28,534 bases of DNA, taken from positions 1-28,534 of the forward strand of contig CALGAO010000033.1 of the NCBI GenBank assembly GCA_937957685.1. The letters are read 5' to 3'. Below the pieces are notes generated by a model. That model saw nothing but the letters and a program-made list of their open reading frames with translations. It was not told the DNA's origin and made no database searches. Positions 7,009 to 14,883 of the stretch are shown here, one piece after another; the stretch's first letter is position 1, and each line of letters begins with the position of its first letter. The translations under genes and the position numbers were made by a program. The DNA comes from an uncultured Paenibacillaceae bacterium (GTDB taxonomy: Bacteria; Bacillota; Bacilli; Paenibacillales; DA-C8).

Positions 7009-7869
7009 TCACGCTTCTTTACGTTTCAACAGTTCCAACAACCGTTCGAAATCATCCATCGAATAATAGGCGATCTCGATCTTGCCCCGATTGCGCTCAT
7101 GCTTCACCTTCACCGTCGTTTGCAGAATTTCTCGCAATTCCTCTTCCACGCTGCTGATGAACGGATCTCTCTTCTTCGCCTTGCTGACCTTGGCCGTCGG
7201 CTTTTTCCGCGTCTGCAGCTGCTGCACGGCTTCTTCCAGCTGTCTGACGCTCCAATTGTCGTCGATGGCTTTCCTGGCGAGCTCCTTCTGAACCTTGGGA
7301 TCGGTGATGGTGATGATCGCCCGCGCATGACCCATGCTCAATGTTCCACGTGAAACATATTCCTTGATCTCCGCCGGCAACTGCAGCAGCCTCAAGAAAT
7401 TCGCGATGTGCGAACGCGACTTGCCCACCTTCATCGCCAGCTCTTCCTGCGTCAGCTTGAACGTGTCGATCAGATTCTGATAAGCGGCGGCAATCTCGAG
7501 CGCATTGAGATCCTCGCGTTGCACATTCTCGATCAGGGCGATCTCCATCACCTGTTGATCGGAGAATGACCGGACAACGGCGGGAATCGTCGCCTTGCCG
7601 ATCACCTGCGACGCGCGGAACCTGCGCTCACCTGCGATGATCTCATACCCCTTGAGCACTTCCCGCACGATGATCGGCTGAATGACGCCATGCTCCCGGA
7701 TGGACTCCGCCAGTTCCCGAATGGCTTCCTCATCGAACGTTTTGCGTGGCTGATAAGGGTTCGGTCTGAGCTGTGCAAGCGGTATTTCGACTACCTTGTC
7801 ATCGTCATTGATGCTTAATGAAGGAATTAGCGCATCCAACCCCTTGCCAAGACCGCCTTTTTTATTCAA
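7009..7869 (-). CDS. parB: Chromosome partitioning protein ParB (Spo0J)
   Basis: ParB is the CTP-dependent clamp that loads at parS sites near the origin, spreads along DNA and recruits SMC condensin. This copy has 286 residues. The N-terminus GLGKGLDALIP is the ParA-interacting segment. The CTP-binding boxes follow: GERRFRA at 80-86 and ENVQRED at 114-120. A helix-turn-helix covers roughly 138-165 (KLTQEELAMKVGKSRSHIANFLRLL), and the C-terminal dimerisation domain ends in a Lys/Glu-rich helix. Arg152 in the recognition helix is the residue type seen in parS-specific ParB rather than Noc. The start is TTG at 7869, overlapping the end of parA by eight bases. A parS site lies inside the gene. 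Confidence 0.97.
   Translation of the reverse strand: MNKKGGLGKGLDALIPSLSINDDDKVVEIPLAQLRPNPYQPRKTFDEEAIRELAESIREHGVIQPIIVREVLKGYEIIAGERRFRASQVIGKATIPAVVRSFSDQQVMEIALIENVQREDLNALEIAAAYQNLIDTFKLTQEELAMKVGKSRSHIANFLRLLQLPAEIKEYVSRGTLSMGHARAIITITDPKVQKELARKAIDDNWSVRQLEEAVQQLQTRKKPTAKVSKAKKRDPFISSVEEELREILQTTVKVKHERNRGKIEIAYYSMDDFERLLELLKRKEA
7342..7357. other. parS site within parB
   Basis: TGTTCCACGTGAAACA matches the Bacillota parS consensus TGTTNCACGTGAAACA exactly. It lies inside the parB coding sequence, the same placement as the well-known Bacillus subtilis site within spo0J. ParB loads here and spreads to neighbouring DNA. Confidence 0.95.
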
Positions 7870-8623
7870 CAGACATCACTTCCTTTGCCAGCTCTAGATA
7901 AACTTCAGCGCCCTTGGATCGCGGGTCGTAGGTGATGATCGCCTGTCCATGGCTTGGCGCTTCGCTTAACCGCACATTGCGAGGAATGACCGTACGGTAC
8001 ACCTTCTGTTGAAAGTATTTCTTCACTTCTTCGATTACCTGGATCCCCAGATTGGTTCTCGCGTCGAACATGGTGAGCAGGACGCCTTCAATCTGGAGCG
8101 ATGTATTCAGATGCTTCTGAACGAGCCTCACCGTATTGAGCAGCTGGCTCAGTCCCTCCAGGGCATAATACTCGCACTGGATGGGAATGATCACGGAATC
8201 CGAAGCGGTCAGCGAGTTCACCGTCAGAATCCCGAGAGATGGCGGGCAATCGATGAGAATGTAATCGAACAGATGACGAACCTGCTGCAGCGACTTCTTC
8301 AATCTCAGTTCTCTGGAGATCGTCGGAACAAGCTCCACCTCTGCACCAGCCAGCTGGATGGTGGCAGGAATGATCTTCAGATTATCGATGTTCGTATCCA
8401 CAATCGCGTCCTTGGGATGAATATCATTGATCAGCACATCATAGATGCAATAATGCACATCCGCCTTGTTGATCCCGATGCCGCTGGTCGTGTTGCCCTG
8501 CGGATCGATATCGACCAACAGCACCTTCTTGCCGAGTGTTGCCAGGCAAGCGCCCAGGTTGACCGTCGTGGTCGTCTTCCCGACGCCGCCCTTCTGATTC
8601 GTTATGGCTATGATCTTGGCCAA
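7862..8623 (-). CDS. parA: Chromosome partitioning ATPase ParA (Soj)
   Basis: This 253-residue ParA/MinD-family ATPase works with ParB in origin segregation and, in Bacillus, modulates DnaA activity. The deviant Walker A motif KGGVGKTT is at residues 11-18. Walker A' is LLVDIDPQGN near 35-44, and the switch segment is FDYILIDCPPSLG. The length is that of Soj. The start is a TTG at 8623 with GAGGTGA five bases ahead. parB follows with an eight-base overlap, so the two are translated from one message. The leader upstream is long and contains two related palindromes; a promoter candidate lies at 8788-8816. Confidence 0.97.
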   Translation of the reverse strand: MAKIIAITNQKGGVGKTTTTVNLGACLATLGKKVLLVDIDPQGNTTSGIGINKADVHYCIYDVLINDIHPKDAIVDTNIDNLKIIPATIQLAGAEVELVPTISRELRLKKSLQQVRHLFDYILIDCPPSLGILTVNSLTASDSVIIPIQCEYYALEGLSQLLNTVRLVQKHLNTSLQIEGVLLTMFDARTNLGIQVIEEVKKYFQQKVYRTVIPRNVRLSEAPSHGQAIITYDPRSKGAEVYLELAKEVMSVE

Positions 8624-8667
8624 ATTTCGTCACCTCATAAAAGATCACATGCTTACGCCGCTCATTT

Positions 8668-8684
8668 GCGTTTAAATCAAACGT
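8668..8684. promoter_or_regulatory. CGTTT-AAACG inverted repeat in parA leader (proximal)
   Basis: CGTTT (8669-8673) and AAACG (8679-8683) flank a five-base centre, about 45 bases ahead of the parA start codon. The minus strand carries TTTAAACGCA here, a ten-base word also present in the distal palindrome at 8719-8730. The pair may be operators for autoregulation. Confidence 0.4.
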
Positions 8685-8718
8685 CACGTATTCATGGTCG
8701 TCTATAAAAAAATAAAAT

Positions 8719-8730
8719 GCGTTTAAACGC
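8719..8730. promoter_or_regulatory. GCGTTTAAACGC palindrome in parA leader (distal)
   Basis: This is a perfect 12-base palindrome about 100 bases ahead of the parA start codon. Read on the minus strand it is followed by ATTTTATTTTTTT. As RNA it could form a four-base-pair hairpin with a UUAA loop before the U-run, which resembles a weak attenuator. As DNA it could be a dimer binding site. Confidence 0.45.
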
Positions 8731-8787
8731 CTCTGAGAGAGTGGTTTCCTCGGACTACGGATCGACATATTCTGACGTGATCATGCC

Positions 8788-8816
8788 CATATACCAACGA
8801 GAAAGAGATCTATCAA
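8788..8816 (-). promoter_or_regulatory. Candidate sigma-A promoter of parA-parB
   Basis: On the minus strand TTGATA (8811-8816), a 17-base spacer and TATATG (8788-8793) form a promoter with an extended -10 (TGG just before). It predicts a leader of roughly 160 bases before the parA start codon, containing both palindromes. Confidence 0.5.
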
Positions 8817-9024
8817 CCGACCATTCCGGCCATGAGCAAATCGATCGCTTCATTCCATATATCCGGTCACTTGCTTCAAAGCATCACAAATTAATGATAC
8901 CAACTATTCATTTGAAATAAAAGCTACATTGATATTTTCATATATTTACATGGACCCTGTTTGTGATACGATCCGTTTCTTGCCGAACTGATTATGATCA
9001 CGATAACGATGTGAAAGAATAAGA

Positions 9025-9074
9025 AGCCTCTCTTCACGACATGGAGTTGATGCAACACATCGTGTCAAGAGGCT
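9025..9074 (-). terminator. Probable terminator of noc
   Basis: AGCCTCT (minus strand, 9068-9074) pairs with AGAGGCT (9025-9031), and a further CACGA/TCGTG block extends the stem past a small internal loop. The hairpin is followed by TCTTATTCTTT. It lies about 30 bases after the noc stop codon. Confidence 0.65.
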
Positions 9075-9104
9075 GCTCTGTTCTATGTAAACCTTCCATT
9101 CCGT

Positions 9105-9923
9105 TTATGGCCTGTGTTTCGGAATCTTGATCTTGATCTCGTAATAATCCTGATGGTCGGCTTCATCTACGTCGACCTTCATGCCGGAGCCGGTCACCAT
9201 CTCCACGGATTGCCTGATCGTATTGATCGCAAGCCGGATATCCTTGGAGAACGAGAACCGTCTCGGCTTGCTTTTCTTTTTGGATTCCACAAGCAGCTGA
9301 ACGCGTTGTTCGGTTTGCTTGACATTGAGATCCTTGGCGATGATCTCCTGCAGCACCTTGACCTGCAACTCCTCAGACAGAGGAAGCAAGGCCCTCGCAT
9401 GCCGCTCCGATATTTTCCTTTCCAATAAAGCTTCCTTGACCTGATCACACAGATGCAAGAGCCGCAGCTTGTTGGCGATGGTGGACTGGGATTTGCCCAG
9501 GCGTTGAGCCAGGCTCTCCTGGGTTAATTGATGAATATCGATCAATTGTTGATATGCCAAGGCTTCCTCGATAGAGGTCAGGTTCTCCCTTTGCAGATTC
9601 TCGATGAGAGCGATCGAAGCCGTCTGAGAGTCATTAAAGTCACGGATGATAGCGGGTATCGTCTCCATTCCGAGTTTCTTCACTGCGCGGAGTCTTCTCT
9701 CACCTGCGATCAGTTCATACTTGCCATCGCGAAGTCGAACGACGATCGGCTGGATGATCCCGTGCGTCTTGATCGTCTGACACAGTTCATCGATACGATC
9801 CTCGTCAAACACGGATCTCGGTTGATATGGACTCGGACTGATATCGGCAACCGGCAGCTGCTTGACTTCATCAGCGCTGTGGCGATCAGCCAGGCCAAAA
9901 ATCCTCGAAATCTGCTCTTTCAT
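9105..9923 (-). CDS. noc: Nucleoid occlusion protein Noc
   Basis: Noc is the ParB paralogue that binds NBS sites and, through an N-terminal amphipathic helix, the membrane, keeping the division septum away from the nucleoid. This copy has 272 residues. The N-terminus MKEQISRIFGLA is amphipathic like the known membrane-targeting sequence. The CTP-binding boxes are GERRLRA (74-80) and ENLQREN (108-114), and the helix-turn-helix includes GKSQSTIANKLRLLHL. Of four residues known to switch specificity from parS to NBS, Gln146, Lys152 and Arg174 are as in Noc, while His157 stands where Lys is usual. The ATG is preceded by GGTGAT. It sits between rsmG and parA, its standard place. Confidence 0.95.
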   Translation of the reverse strand: MKEQISRIFGLADRHSADEVKQLPVADISPSPYQPRSVFDEDRIDELCQTIKTHGIIQPIVVRLRDGKYELIAGERRLRAVKKLGMETIPAIIRDFNDSQTASIALIENLQRENLTSIEEALAYQQLIDIHQLTQESLAQRLGKSQSTIANKLRLLHLCDQVKEALLERKISERHARALLPLSEELQVKVLQEIIAKDLNVKQTEQRVQLLVESKKKSKPRRFSFSKDIRLAINTIRQSVEMVTGSGMKVDVDEADHQDYYEIKIKIPKHRP

Positions 9924-9941
9924 CTCGTTATCACCTATCCG

Positions 9942-9971
9942 ATATTCAGAATCTCCGCATCATCTCGTCAA
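9942..9971 (-). promoter_or_regulatory. Weak candidate promoter of noc
   Basis: On the minus strand TTGACG (9966-9971), an 18-base spacer and GAATAT (9942-9947) lie just ahead of the noc ribosome site. The -35 is good and the -10 poor. noc may instead be read from the rsmG transcript. Confidence 0.3.
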
Positions 9972-10056
9972 GCACCTTAAGTTTATTTCGCTATACAGCG
10001 GTAATTTCCTTCCATCTCGTTCATATCCATACAGAAGCGGTGCAGATCCGTCCGGA

Positions 10057-10072
10057 TGTTCCACGTGAAACA
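10057..10072. other. parS site between rsmG and noc
   Basis: TGTTCCACGTGAAACA is identical, with one extra matching base on each side, to the site inside parB about 2.7 kb away. It lies in the gap between rsmG and noc, roughly 130 bases before the noc start codon, so ParB spreading could also affect noc transcription. Confidence 0.95.
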
Positions 10073-10092
10073 TCGCGGAAAGGCTGCACTTT

Positions 10093-10827
10093 TCAAGGCT
10101 TGACTAACGGCTGTTTCAGCGGTGTGCCTGGCTTTCTTGGATATGCCCTTGGTGTCTGATTCACCTTCTCGATGACGACGATATGCCGCTCCGATTGATC
10201 CAGGGGAAGCCGCAGGGCATGAACGTGCTGCAATCTGCCGCCCAGAACGTTCGTGCTGTAGGTCCCCTCATCGATCTCCTCCTGCGGATGAGTCCCTTTC
10301 ATCGCAGCGAACAGCCCGCCCACCCTGGCGAACGGCAGGCAGAATTCATTCAGCACATTCAACCTGGCGACGGCTCTGGCCGTCACAACATCATAGCGCT
10401 CCCGGTGTTGCGCGAGTCTGCCTGCCTCCTCCGCCCGGGCATGAAGCGCGATGACATCCTTCAGGCCAAGGGCGGTGATCAGATGATTCAGGAACTGGAT
10501 GCGCTTGTTGAGCGAATCGATGATGGTCACCTGCAGGTGCGGGAACAGAATCTTGAGCGGGATGCTGGGAAAGCCCGCTCCCGAGCCGATATCCGCCAGT
10601 GTTCGGCAAGCAGGTATGTCAAGAAAGAAAGCTAGCGTGGCCGAATCGAAGAAATGCTTCATATAGACCTGCTCTCTTTCCGTAATACCGGTCAGATTCA
10701 TCCGTTCGTTCCAAGTGATTAATTCCCGATAGTACGTCTCAAATTGTTCCAGCATCGCATCCGTCACATCAATGTGATGTTCATGCAGCTGGACTCTGAA
10801 TTGATCGATCATCCGGTCGCTCATCAT
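10093..10827 (-). CDS. rsmG: 16S rRNA (guanine-N7)-methyltransferase RsmG
   Basis: RsmG (GidB) methylates N7 of a conserved guanine in the 530 loop of 16S rRNA (G527 in E. coli numbering), using S-adenosylmethionine. This copy has 244 residues. The SAM-binding motif LADIGSGAGFPSIPL is at about 77-91, followed by VTIIDSLNKRIQFL and the YDVVTARAVARL segment, all typical of the family. The start ATG shares one base with the mnmG stop codon (TGATG), so translation is coupled. A second ATG directly follows the first and may also be used. Loss of this enzyme gives low-level streptomycin resistance in several bacteria, which is family knowledge. Confidence 0.96.
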   Translation of the reverse strand: MMSDRMIDQFRVQLHEHHIDVTDAMLEQFETYYRELITWNERMNLTGITEREQVYMKHFFDSATLAFFLDIPACRTLADIGSGAGFPSIPLKILFPHLQVTIIDSLNKRIQFLNHLITALGLKDVIALHARAEEAGRLAQHRERYDVVTARAVARLNVLNEFCLPFARVGGLFAAMKGTHPQEEIDEGTYSTNVLGGRLQHVHALRLPLDQSERHIVVIEKVNQTPRAYPRKPGTPLKQPLVKP

Positions 10828-12722
10828 CAGGATCCTCGCGCAGCCAAAACTTTATGATATTGCTCGATGTATACGAGCAGGATCGAGATATCCGCCGGAG
10901 ACACGCCGGATATCCGGGAAGCCTGGCCGATCGAAAGGGGACGGATCTTCGCCAGCTTCTGTCTTGCTTCCGTTGAAAGCCCGTGAATCTCCTCATAGAC
11001 GATATCATCCGGGATCTTCTTCGACTCCATCTTCTGCAGGCGTTCCACTTGCTGCAGCTGTTTCTCGATATAGCCCGAATATTTGACCTGAATCTCCACC
11101 TGCTCCTTCATCTCGGCGGTCAATTCATAAGGAGACGGACAGATGCGTTCGATATGCTCATAGGTCAGCTCCGGTCGTCTCAGCAGGGACAAGGCGTCCA
11201 CAGCATTGTTGAGGACAACCGTTCCCGCCTGTTCCAGCAGTTCCTGCACATGCGGTTCCGGTCTGACCTTGGTCGTCCTGAGCCGCTCCAGCTCCTGCTC
11301 GACCATGCGCTTCTTGTGCAGGAAACGCTGGTACCGCTCCTCCGGAATCAGACCGATCTCATAGCCGATCGGGGTGAGCCGAAGATCAGCATTGTCATGG
11401 CGCAGCAGCAGCCGGTATTCCGCACGCGACGTAAGCAGCCGATAAGGCTCATTGGTGCCCTTTGTCACCAGGTCATCGATCAGCACGCCGATGTATCCGT
11501 CGGACCGCTTCAGGATGACCGGCTCCAGTCCCTTCACCTTGCGGGCCGCATTGATTCCGGCCATGATGCCTTGCGCGCCGGCCTCTTCATAGCCTGATGT
11601 GCCATTCAGCTGGCCGGCCGTGAAGAGACCTTCGATCAGCTTGGTCTCCAGCGACGGCTTGAGCTGGGTCGGCACGATCACGTCATATTCGATCGCATAA
11701 CCGGTTCTCATCATCTGGGCACGTTCCAGGCCCGGAACAGAGTGCAGGATCTTCAGCTGCACATCCTCCGGCATGCTCGTGGACAAGCCTTGCACGTAAT
11801 ACTCGGACGTATAACGCCCTTCCGGCTCCAGGAAGATCTGGTGCTTCGGCTTGTCGGCGAAGCGCACGATCTTGTCTTCGATCGACGGGCAATAGCGGGC
11901 GCCGGTCCCCTCGATCGCCCCGGAGAACATCGGACTGCGATGCAGGTTGGACTGGATGATCTCATGCGTCTCGCTCGACGTATAGGTCAACCAGCAGGGC
12001 AGCTGTTCCCCTGGAGGAGGCTCCACTGTGTCGTAAGAGAAGAACTTCGGCTGCTCATCTCCCGGCTGAATCTCCATCTTCGAGAAGTCGATCGATTCCT
12101 TCAGCACGCGCGGCGGCGTTCCTGTCTTGAAGCGAACCAGCTCGAAGCCCAGCTCGCGCAGATTGTGCGACAGATTGACGGAAGGCTGCTGGTTGTTCGG
12201 ACCGCTCTCATACTGCAGCTCGCCGATGATGATCTTCCCGCGCAGATAGGTGCCGGTGGTCAGAACGACCGTCTTTGAGAAATATTGGGCGCCGGTCTTC
12301 GTCTCGACGCCTTTGCAGACGCCATTCTCCACGATTAATTTCTCCACCATGCCCTGGCGCAGCGTCAGGTTCGGCGTCCGCTCGATCGTCAGCTTCATCT
12401 GATGCGAATACATCAGCTTGTCAGCCTGCGCTCGCAGGGCGTGCACCGCAGGTCCCTTGCCGGTATTGAGCATCCGCATCTGAATGTAGGTCTTGTCGAT
12501 ATTCCTTCCCATCTCTCCGCCCAGGGCATCGATCTCCCGAACGACATGGCCCTTCGCGGGACCGCCGATGGACGGATTGCATGGCATAAATGCCACCATA
12601 TCCAAATTGATCGTGATGAGCAGCGTCTTGCAGCCCAAGCGTGCAGCGGCCAGCGCGGCCTCACAGCCCGCATGGCCCGCCCCGATCACGATCACATCAT
12701 AATGTCCGGCATCGTATTGCAT
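10827..12722 (-). CDS. mnmG: tRNA uridine 5-carboxymethylaminomethyl modification enzyme MnmG
   Basis: MnmG (GidA) is the FAD-dependent partner of MnmE; together they install the cmnm5 group on U34 of certain tRNAs. This copy has 631 residues, close to the usual size. The N-terminal FAD motif is YDVIVIGAGHAGCEAALAA. PCNPSIGGPAKGHVVREID and TSGYEEAGAQGI are family signatures, and the C-terminal helical domain that contacts MnmE ends in GVSPADISILLVYIEQY. A longer frame begins at 12740, but its first ATG overlaps the ribosome site (GGAGGG) that serves the ATG at 12722, so the latter is chosen. mnmE lies directly upstream and rsmG overlaps by one base downstream. Confidence 0.97.
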   Translation of the reverse strand: MQYDAGHYDVIVIGAGHAGCEAALAAARLGCKTLLITINLDMVAFMPCNPSIGGPAKGHVVREIDALGGEMGRNIDKTYIQMRMLNTGKGPAVHALRAQADKLMYSHQMKLTIERTPNLTLRQGMVEKLIVENGVCKGVETKTGAQYFSKTVVLTTGTYLRGKIIIGELQYESGPNNQQPSVNLSHNLRELGFELVRFKTGTPPRVLKESIDFSKMEIQPGDEQPKFFSYDTVEPPPGEQLPCWLTYTSSETHEIIQSNLHRSPMFSGAIEGTGARYCPSIEDKIVRFADKPKHQIFLEPEGRYTSEYYVQGLSTSMPEDVQLKILHSVPGLERAQMMRTGYAIEYDVIVPTQLKPSLETKLIEGLFTAGQLNGTSGYEEAGAQGIMAGINAARKVKGLEPVILKRSDGYIGVLIDDLVTKGTNEPYRLLTSRAEYRLLLRHDNADLRLTPIGYEIGLIPEERYQRFLHKKRMVEQELERLRTTKVRPEPHVQELLEQAGTVVLNNAVDALSLLRRPELTYEHIERICPSPYELTAEMKEQVEIQVKYSGYIEKQLQQVERLQKMESKKIPDDIVYEEIHGLSTEARQKLAKIRPLSIGQASRISGVSPADISILLVYIEQYHKVLAARGS

Positions 12723-12747
12723 GTGGTACACCCTCCTCATGTGGGCA

Positions 12748-12790
12748 GAGCCCGCCTCGACATGCTGGACAACATGCCGTCGCCGGGCTC
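12748..12790. repeat. GC-rich hairpin between mnmE and mnmG
   Basis: GAGCCCG (12748-12754) and CGGGCTC (12784-12790) can pair, with a partly paired interior including a CATG repeat. There is no T-run, so it is not a standard terminator. It overlaps the mnmE stop codon and lies just before the mnmG ribosome site, so it may affect message stability or mnmG translation. Confidence 0.45.
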
Positions 12791-14165
12791 ACTTGCCCAG
12801 ACAAAATTGCGAGAAGATCTGGTCGATCAGCGAATCCGGCGCTGAATCGCCGATAATCTCGCCCAACTGCTCCCAGGCATTGCGCACATCGATCTGCATG
12901 ATGTCGATCGGAATGCCGGCATCCACACTTGCAATGGCATCCTGCAAGAATTGTTTGGCCTTCTCCAGAAGAGCGATATGTCGAACATTGCTGATATAAG
13001 TCATATCATGGCTCTCCACTTCTCCGCTGAAGAACAAGCCGGAGATCGCAGTCTCCAGCTCCTTCATCCCCTTGCCTTCCTTGATCGACATGCGCACGAT
13101 GCGTTCCTCCGGGAACATCTCCGTAATCGCCGACATATCCAGCTTGCCTGGAAGATCGGTCTTGTTGACGATCACGATCGTCTGCCGATCCTTGACCTGC
13201 TGCAGCAACTGGCGGTCATCGTCATGGAGCTCTTCCCCGTAATTCAGCACGAACAGGATCAGATCCGCTTCCGCGAGCGCCATCCGGGATCGCTCCACGC
13301 CGATCTGTTCCACCAGATCGCTCGTCTCCCGTATCCCAGCCGTATCCAGCAGCTTGAGCGGGATGCCGGCGACCGTCACGTATTCCTCGATCACGTCGCG
13401 CGTCGTTCCCGGAATATCTGTTACGATCGCCCGATTCTCCTGCGCCAGCTCATTGAGCAGGGAGGACTTGCCGACGTTCGGCCGCCCGACGATCGCCGTC
13501 ACGATGCCTTCCCTCAGGATCTTCCCCTGTCTCGCCGAGCCGAGCAATTCGTCGATCTGGGCGATGACGGCATCACTCTTGTCTCGGATAAACGCGCTTG
13601 TCAGTTCCTCCACATCGTGCTCCGGGTAATCGATATTGACTTCGATATGCGCCAGCACCTCGACAAGCTCCTGCCGCATCGCCCGGATCTTCTTCGACAG
13701 TCTTCCTTCCACCTGCTTCAGCGCGATCGAGAAGGCCCGATCCGACTTCGAGCGGATCAGATCGATCACCGCCTCCGCCTGTGTGAGATCGATGCGGCCG
13801 TTGAGAAACGCCCGCTTCGTGAACTCACCCGGCTCTGCCAGCCGCACCCCGCTCAGCAACAGCAGCTCCAGCACTTTATTCACAGAGATCAATCCGCCAT
13901 GACAGCTGATCTCCACCACATCTTCCTTCGTGAATGATCTGGGAGCGCGCATCACCGTAACGAGCACTTCTTCCACCCGTTCTCCGCTGCGCGGATCCAC
14001 GATATGGCCGTAATGGACCGTATGGCTTGGGACTTCCTCCAGAGAGTGCTTGCCGACATAGATGCTGTCCGCCCGCTTCACCGCCTCATCGCCGCTGACG
14101 CGGATGACGGCGATACCGCCTTCCCCGAGCGGCGTGGAGATGGCGGCGATCGTATCCGCCAACAT
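12789..14165 (-). CDS. mnmE: tRNA modification GTPase MnmE
   Basis: MnmE (TrmE) is the GTPase that, with MnmG, modifies U34 in tRNA, using a folate-derived carbon. With the start at 14165 the protein has 458 residues. The N-terminal folate-binding domain opens with DTIAAISTPLGEGGIAVIRV. The G domain carries G1 GRPNVGKS (227-234), G3 DTAG (274-277) and G4 NKTD (334-337). The C-terminus is FCLGK with the essential Cys455. Another ATG at 14171 is in frame but lies too close to the GGGGGG ribosome site. A strong terminator separates the gene from jag upstream, so it needs its own promoter or readthrough. Only weak candidate promoters are visible in the short gap. Confidence 0.96.
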   Translation of the reverse strand: MLADTIAAISTPLGEGGIAVIRVSGDEAVKRADSIYVGKHSLEEVPSHTVHYGHIVDPRSGERVEEVLVTVMRAPRSFTKEDVVEISCHGGLISVNKVLELLLLSGVRLAEPGEFTKRAFLNGRIDLTQAEAVIDLIRSKSDRAFSIALKQVEGRLSKKIRAMRQELVEVLAHIEVNIDYPEHDVEELTSAFIRDKSDAVIAQIDELLGSARQGKILREGIVTAIVGRPNVGKSSLLNELAQENRAIVTDIPGTTRDVIEEYVTVAGIPLKLLDTAGIRETSDLVEQIGVERSRMALAEADLILFVLNYGEELHDDDRQLLQQVKDRQTIVIVNKTDLPGKLDMSAITEMFPEERIVRMSIKEGKGMKELETAISGLFFSGEVESHDMTYISNVRHIALLEKAKQFLQDAIASVDAGIPIDIMQIDVRNAWEQLGEIIGDSAPDSLIDQIFSQFCLGK

Positions 14166-14213
14166 CGGCATTTCCCCCCTTTACTTTTAACAGTTTCTCC
14201 TGGTCGCGTTCAT

Positions 14214-14243
14214 AAAAAACAATGACTAAAGGATTAGTCATTG
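14214..14243 (-). terminator. Strong terminator between jag and mnmE
   Basis: On the minus strand CAATGACTAA, a four-base loop, TTAGTCATTG and then six T residues form a textbook rho-independent terminator of ten base pairs. It lies 19 bases after the jag stop codon and about 50 bases before the mnmE start. Confidence 0.9.
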
Positions 14244-14262
14244 CCTGGAAAATACGCTATTG

Positions 14263-14883
14263 CTATTTGAGGCCAATTACAATGCGACGATTCGGTTCTT
14301 CGCCTTTGCTGAACGATCGGACATGCGGATGGTCTTGCAGATAAGTATGAATAATCTTACGTTCATGTGACGGCATCGGTTCGAGCACGACCTCCCGCCG
14401 GCTTCGCACCGCCTTGTCGGCGAGGCGAGCGGCCAGCTCCTCCAGGGTCTTGCGTCTGCGTTCACGGAAATTCTCCGCATCCAGGATGATCCTCGTATTC
14501 ACATTGCCCGAGCGATGGGACACCACATTCACGAGATACTGCAATGCGTCGAGCGTCTGCCCCCTTCTGCCGATCAGGATGCCGATATCATCCTTGCTCG
14601 ACAGCTGCAGAACGACCCCGTCCGAGGTATCCTGACGCTCGATGTGAATGTCCAGCTTCATCGACTCTGCGATCTCCTTCAGGAACTCCATGGCTTCCTC
14701 GATCGCATCCGGCTTGACCGTCAGCTCAACCTTGGCTTCCTTGGATCCAAGCAAGCCGAACAAGCCTTTGCTCGGCTGTTCGAGGATGACGACTTCGACC
14801 CGATCTCTGGACACCTGAAGCTTTGAAAGTCCCGCTTCAATCGCTTCTTCCACCGTTTTGCCCGTCACCGTAATCTTATTCAT
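14263..14883 (-). CDS. jag: RNA-binding protein Jag (KhpB/EloR)
   Basis: Jag (SpoIIIJ-associated, also KhpB or EloR) is an RNA-binding protein linked to cell elongation and, in sporeformers, encoded with the YidC homologue. This copy has 206 residues. The Jag-N domain ends with SKGLFGLLGSKEAKVEL (about 38-54). The KH domain has the GRRG loop at 105-108 in ILIGRRGQTLDALQYL. The R3H domain shows Arg175 and His179 in HERKIIH, with the tail PNRRIVIGLK. The ATG at 14883 overlaps the yidC stop codon by one base (TGATG). A TTG immediately before it is better spaced from the GGGAGG site and could be used instead, which would add one residue. A terminator follows. Confidence 0.95.
   Translation of the reverse strand: MNKITVTGKTVEEAIEAGLSKLQVSRDRVEVVILEQPSKGLFGLLGSKEAKVELTVKPDAIEEAMEFLKEIAESMKLDIHIERQDTSDGVVLQLSSKDDIGILIGRRGQTLDALQYLVNVVSHRSGNVNTRIILDAENFRERRRKTLEELAARLADKAVRSRREVVLEPMPSHERKIIHTYLQDHPHVRSFSKGEEPNRRIVIGLK

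Larger units (their letters stand above)
8624..9024. other. Gene-free region between noc terminator and parA
   Basis: About 400 bases hold no gene with a ribosome site and conserved-looking protein. The part from about 8870 to 9000 is visibly richer in A and T than its surroundings. The region contains the parA promoter candidate and two leader palindromes. No RNA gene was recognised, though a small RNA cannot be ruled out. Confidence 0.5.
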
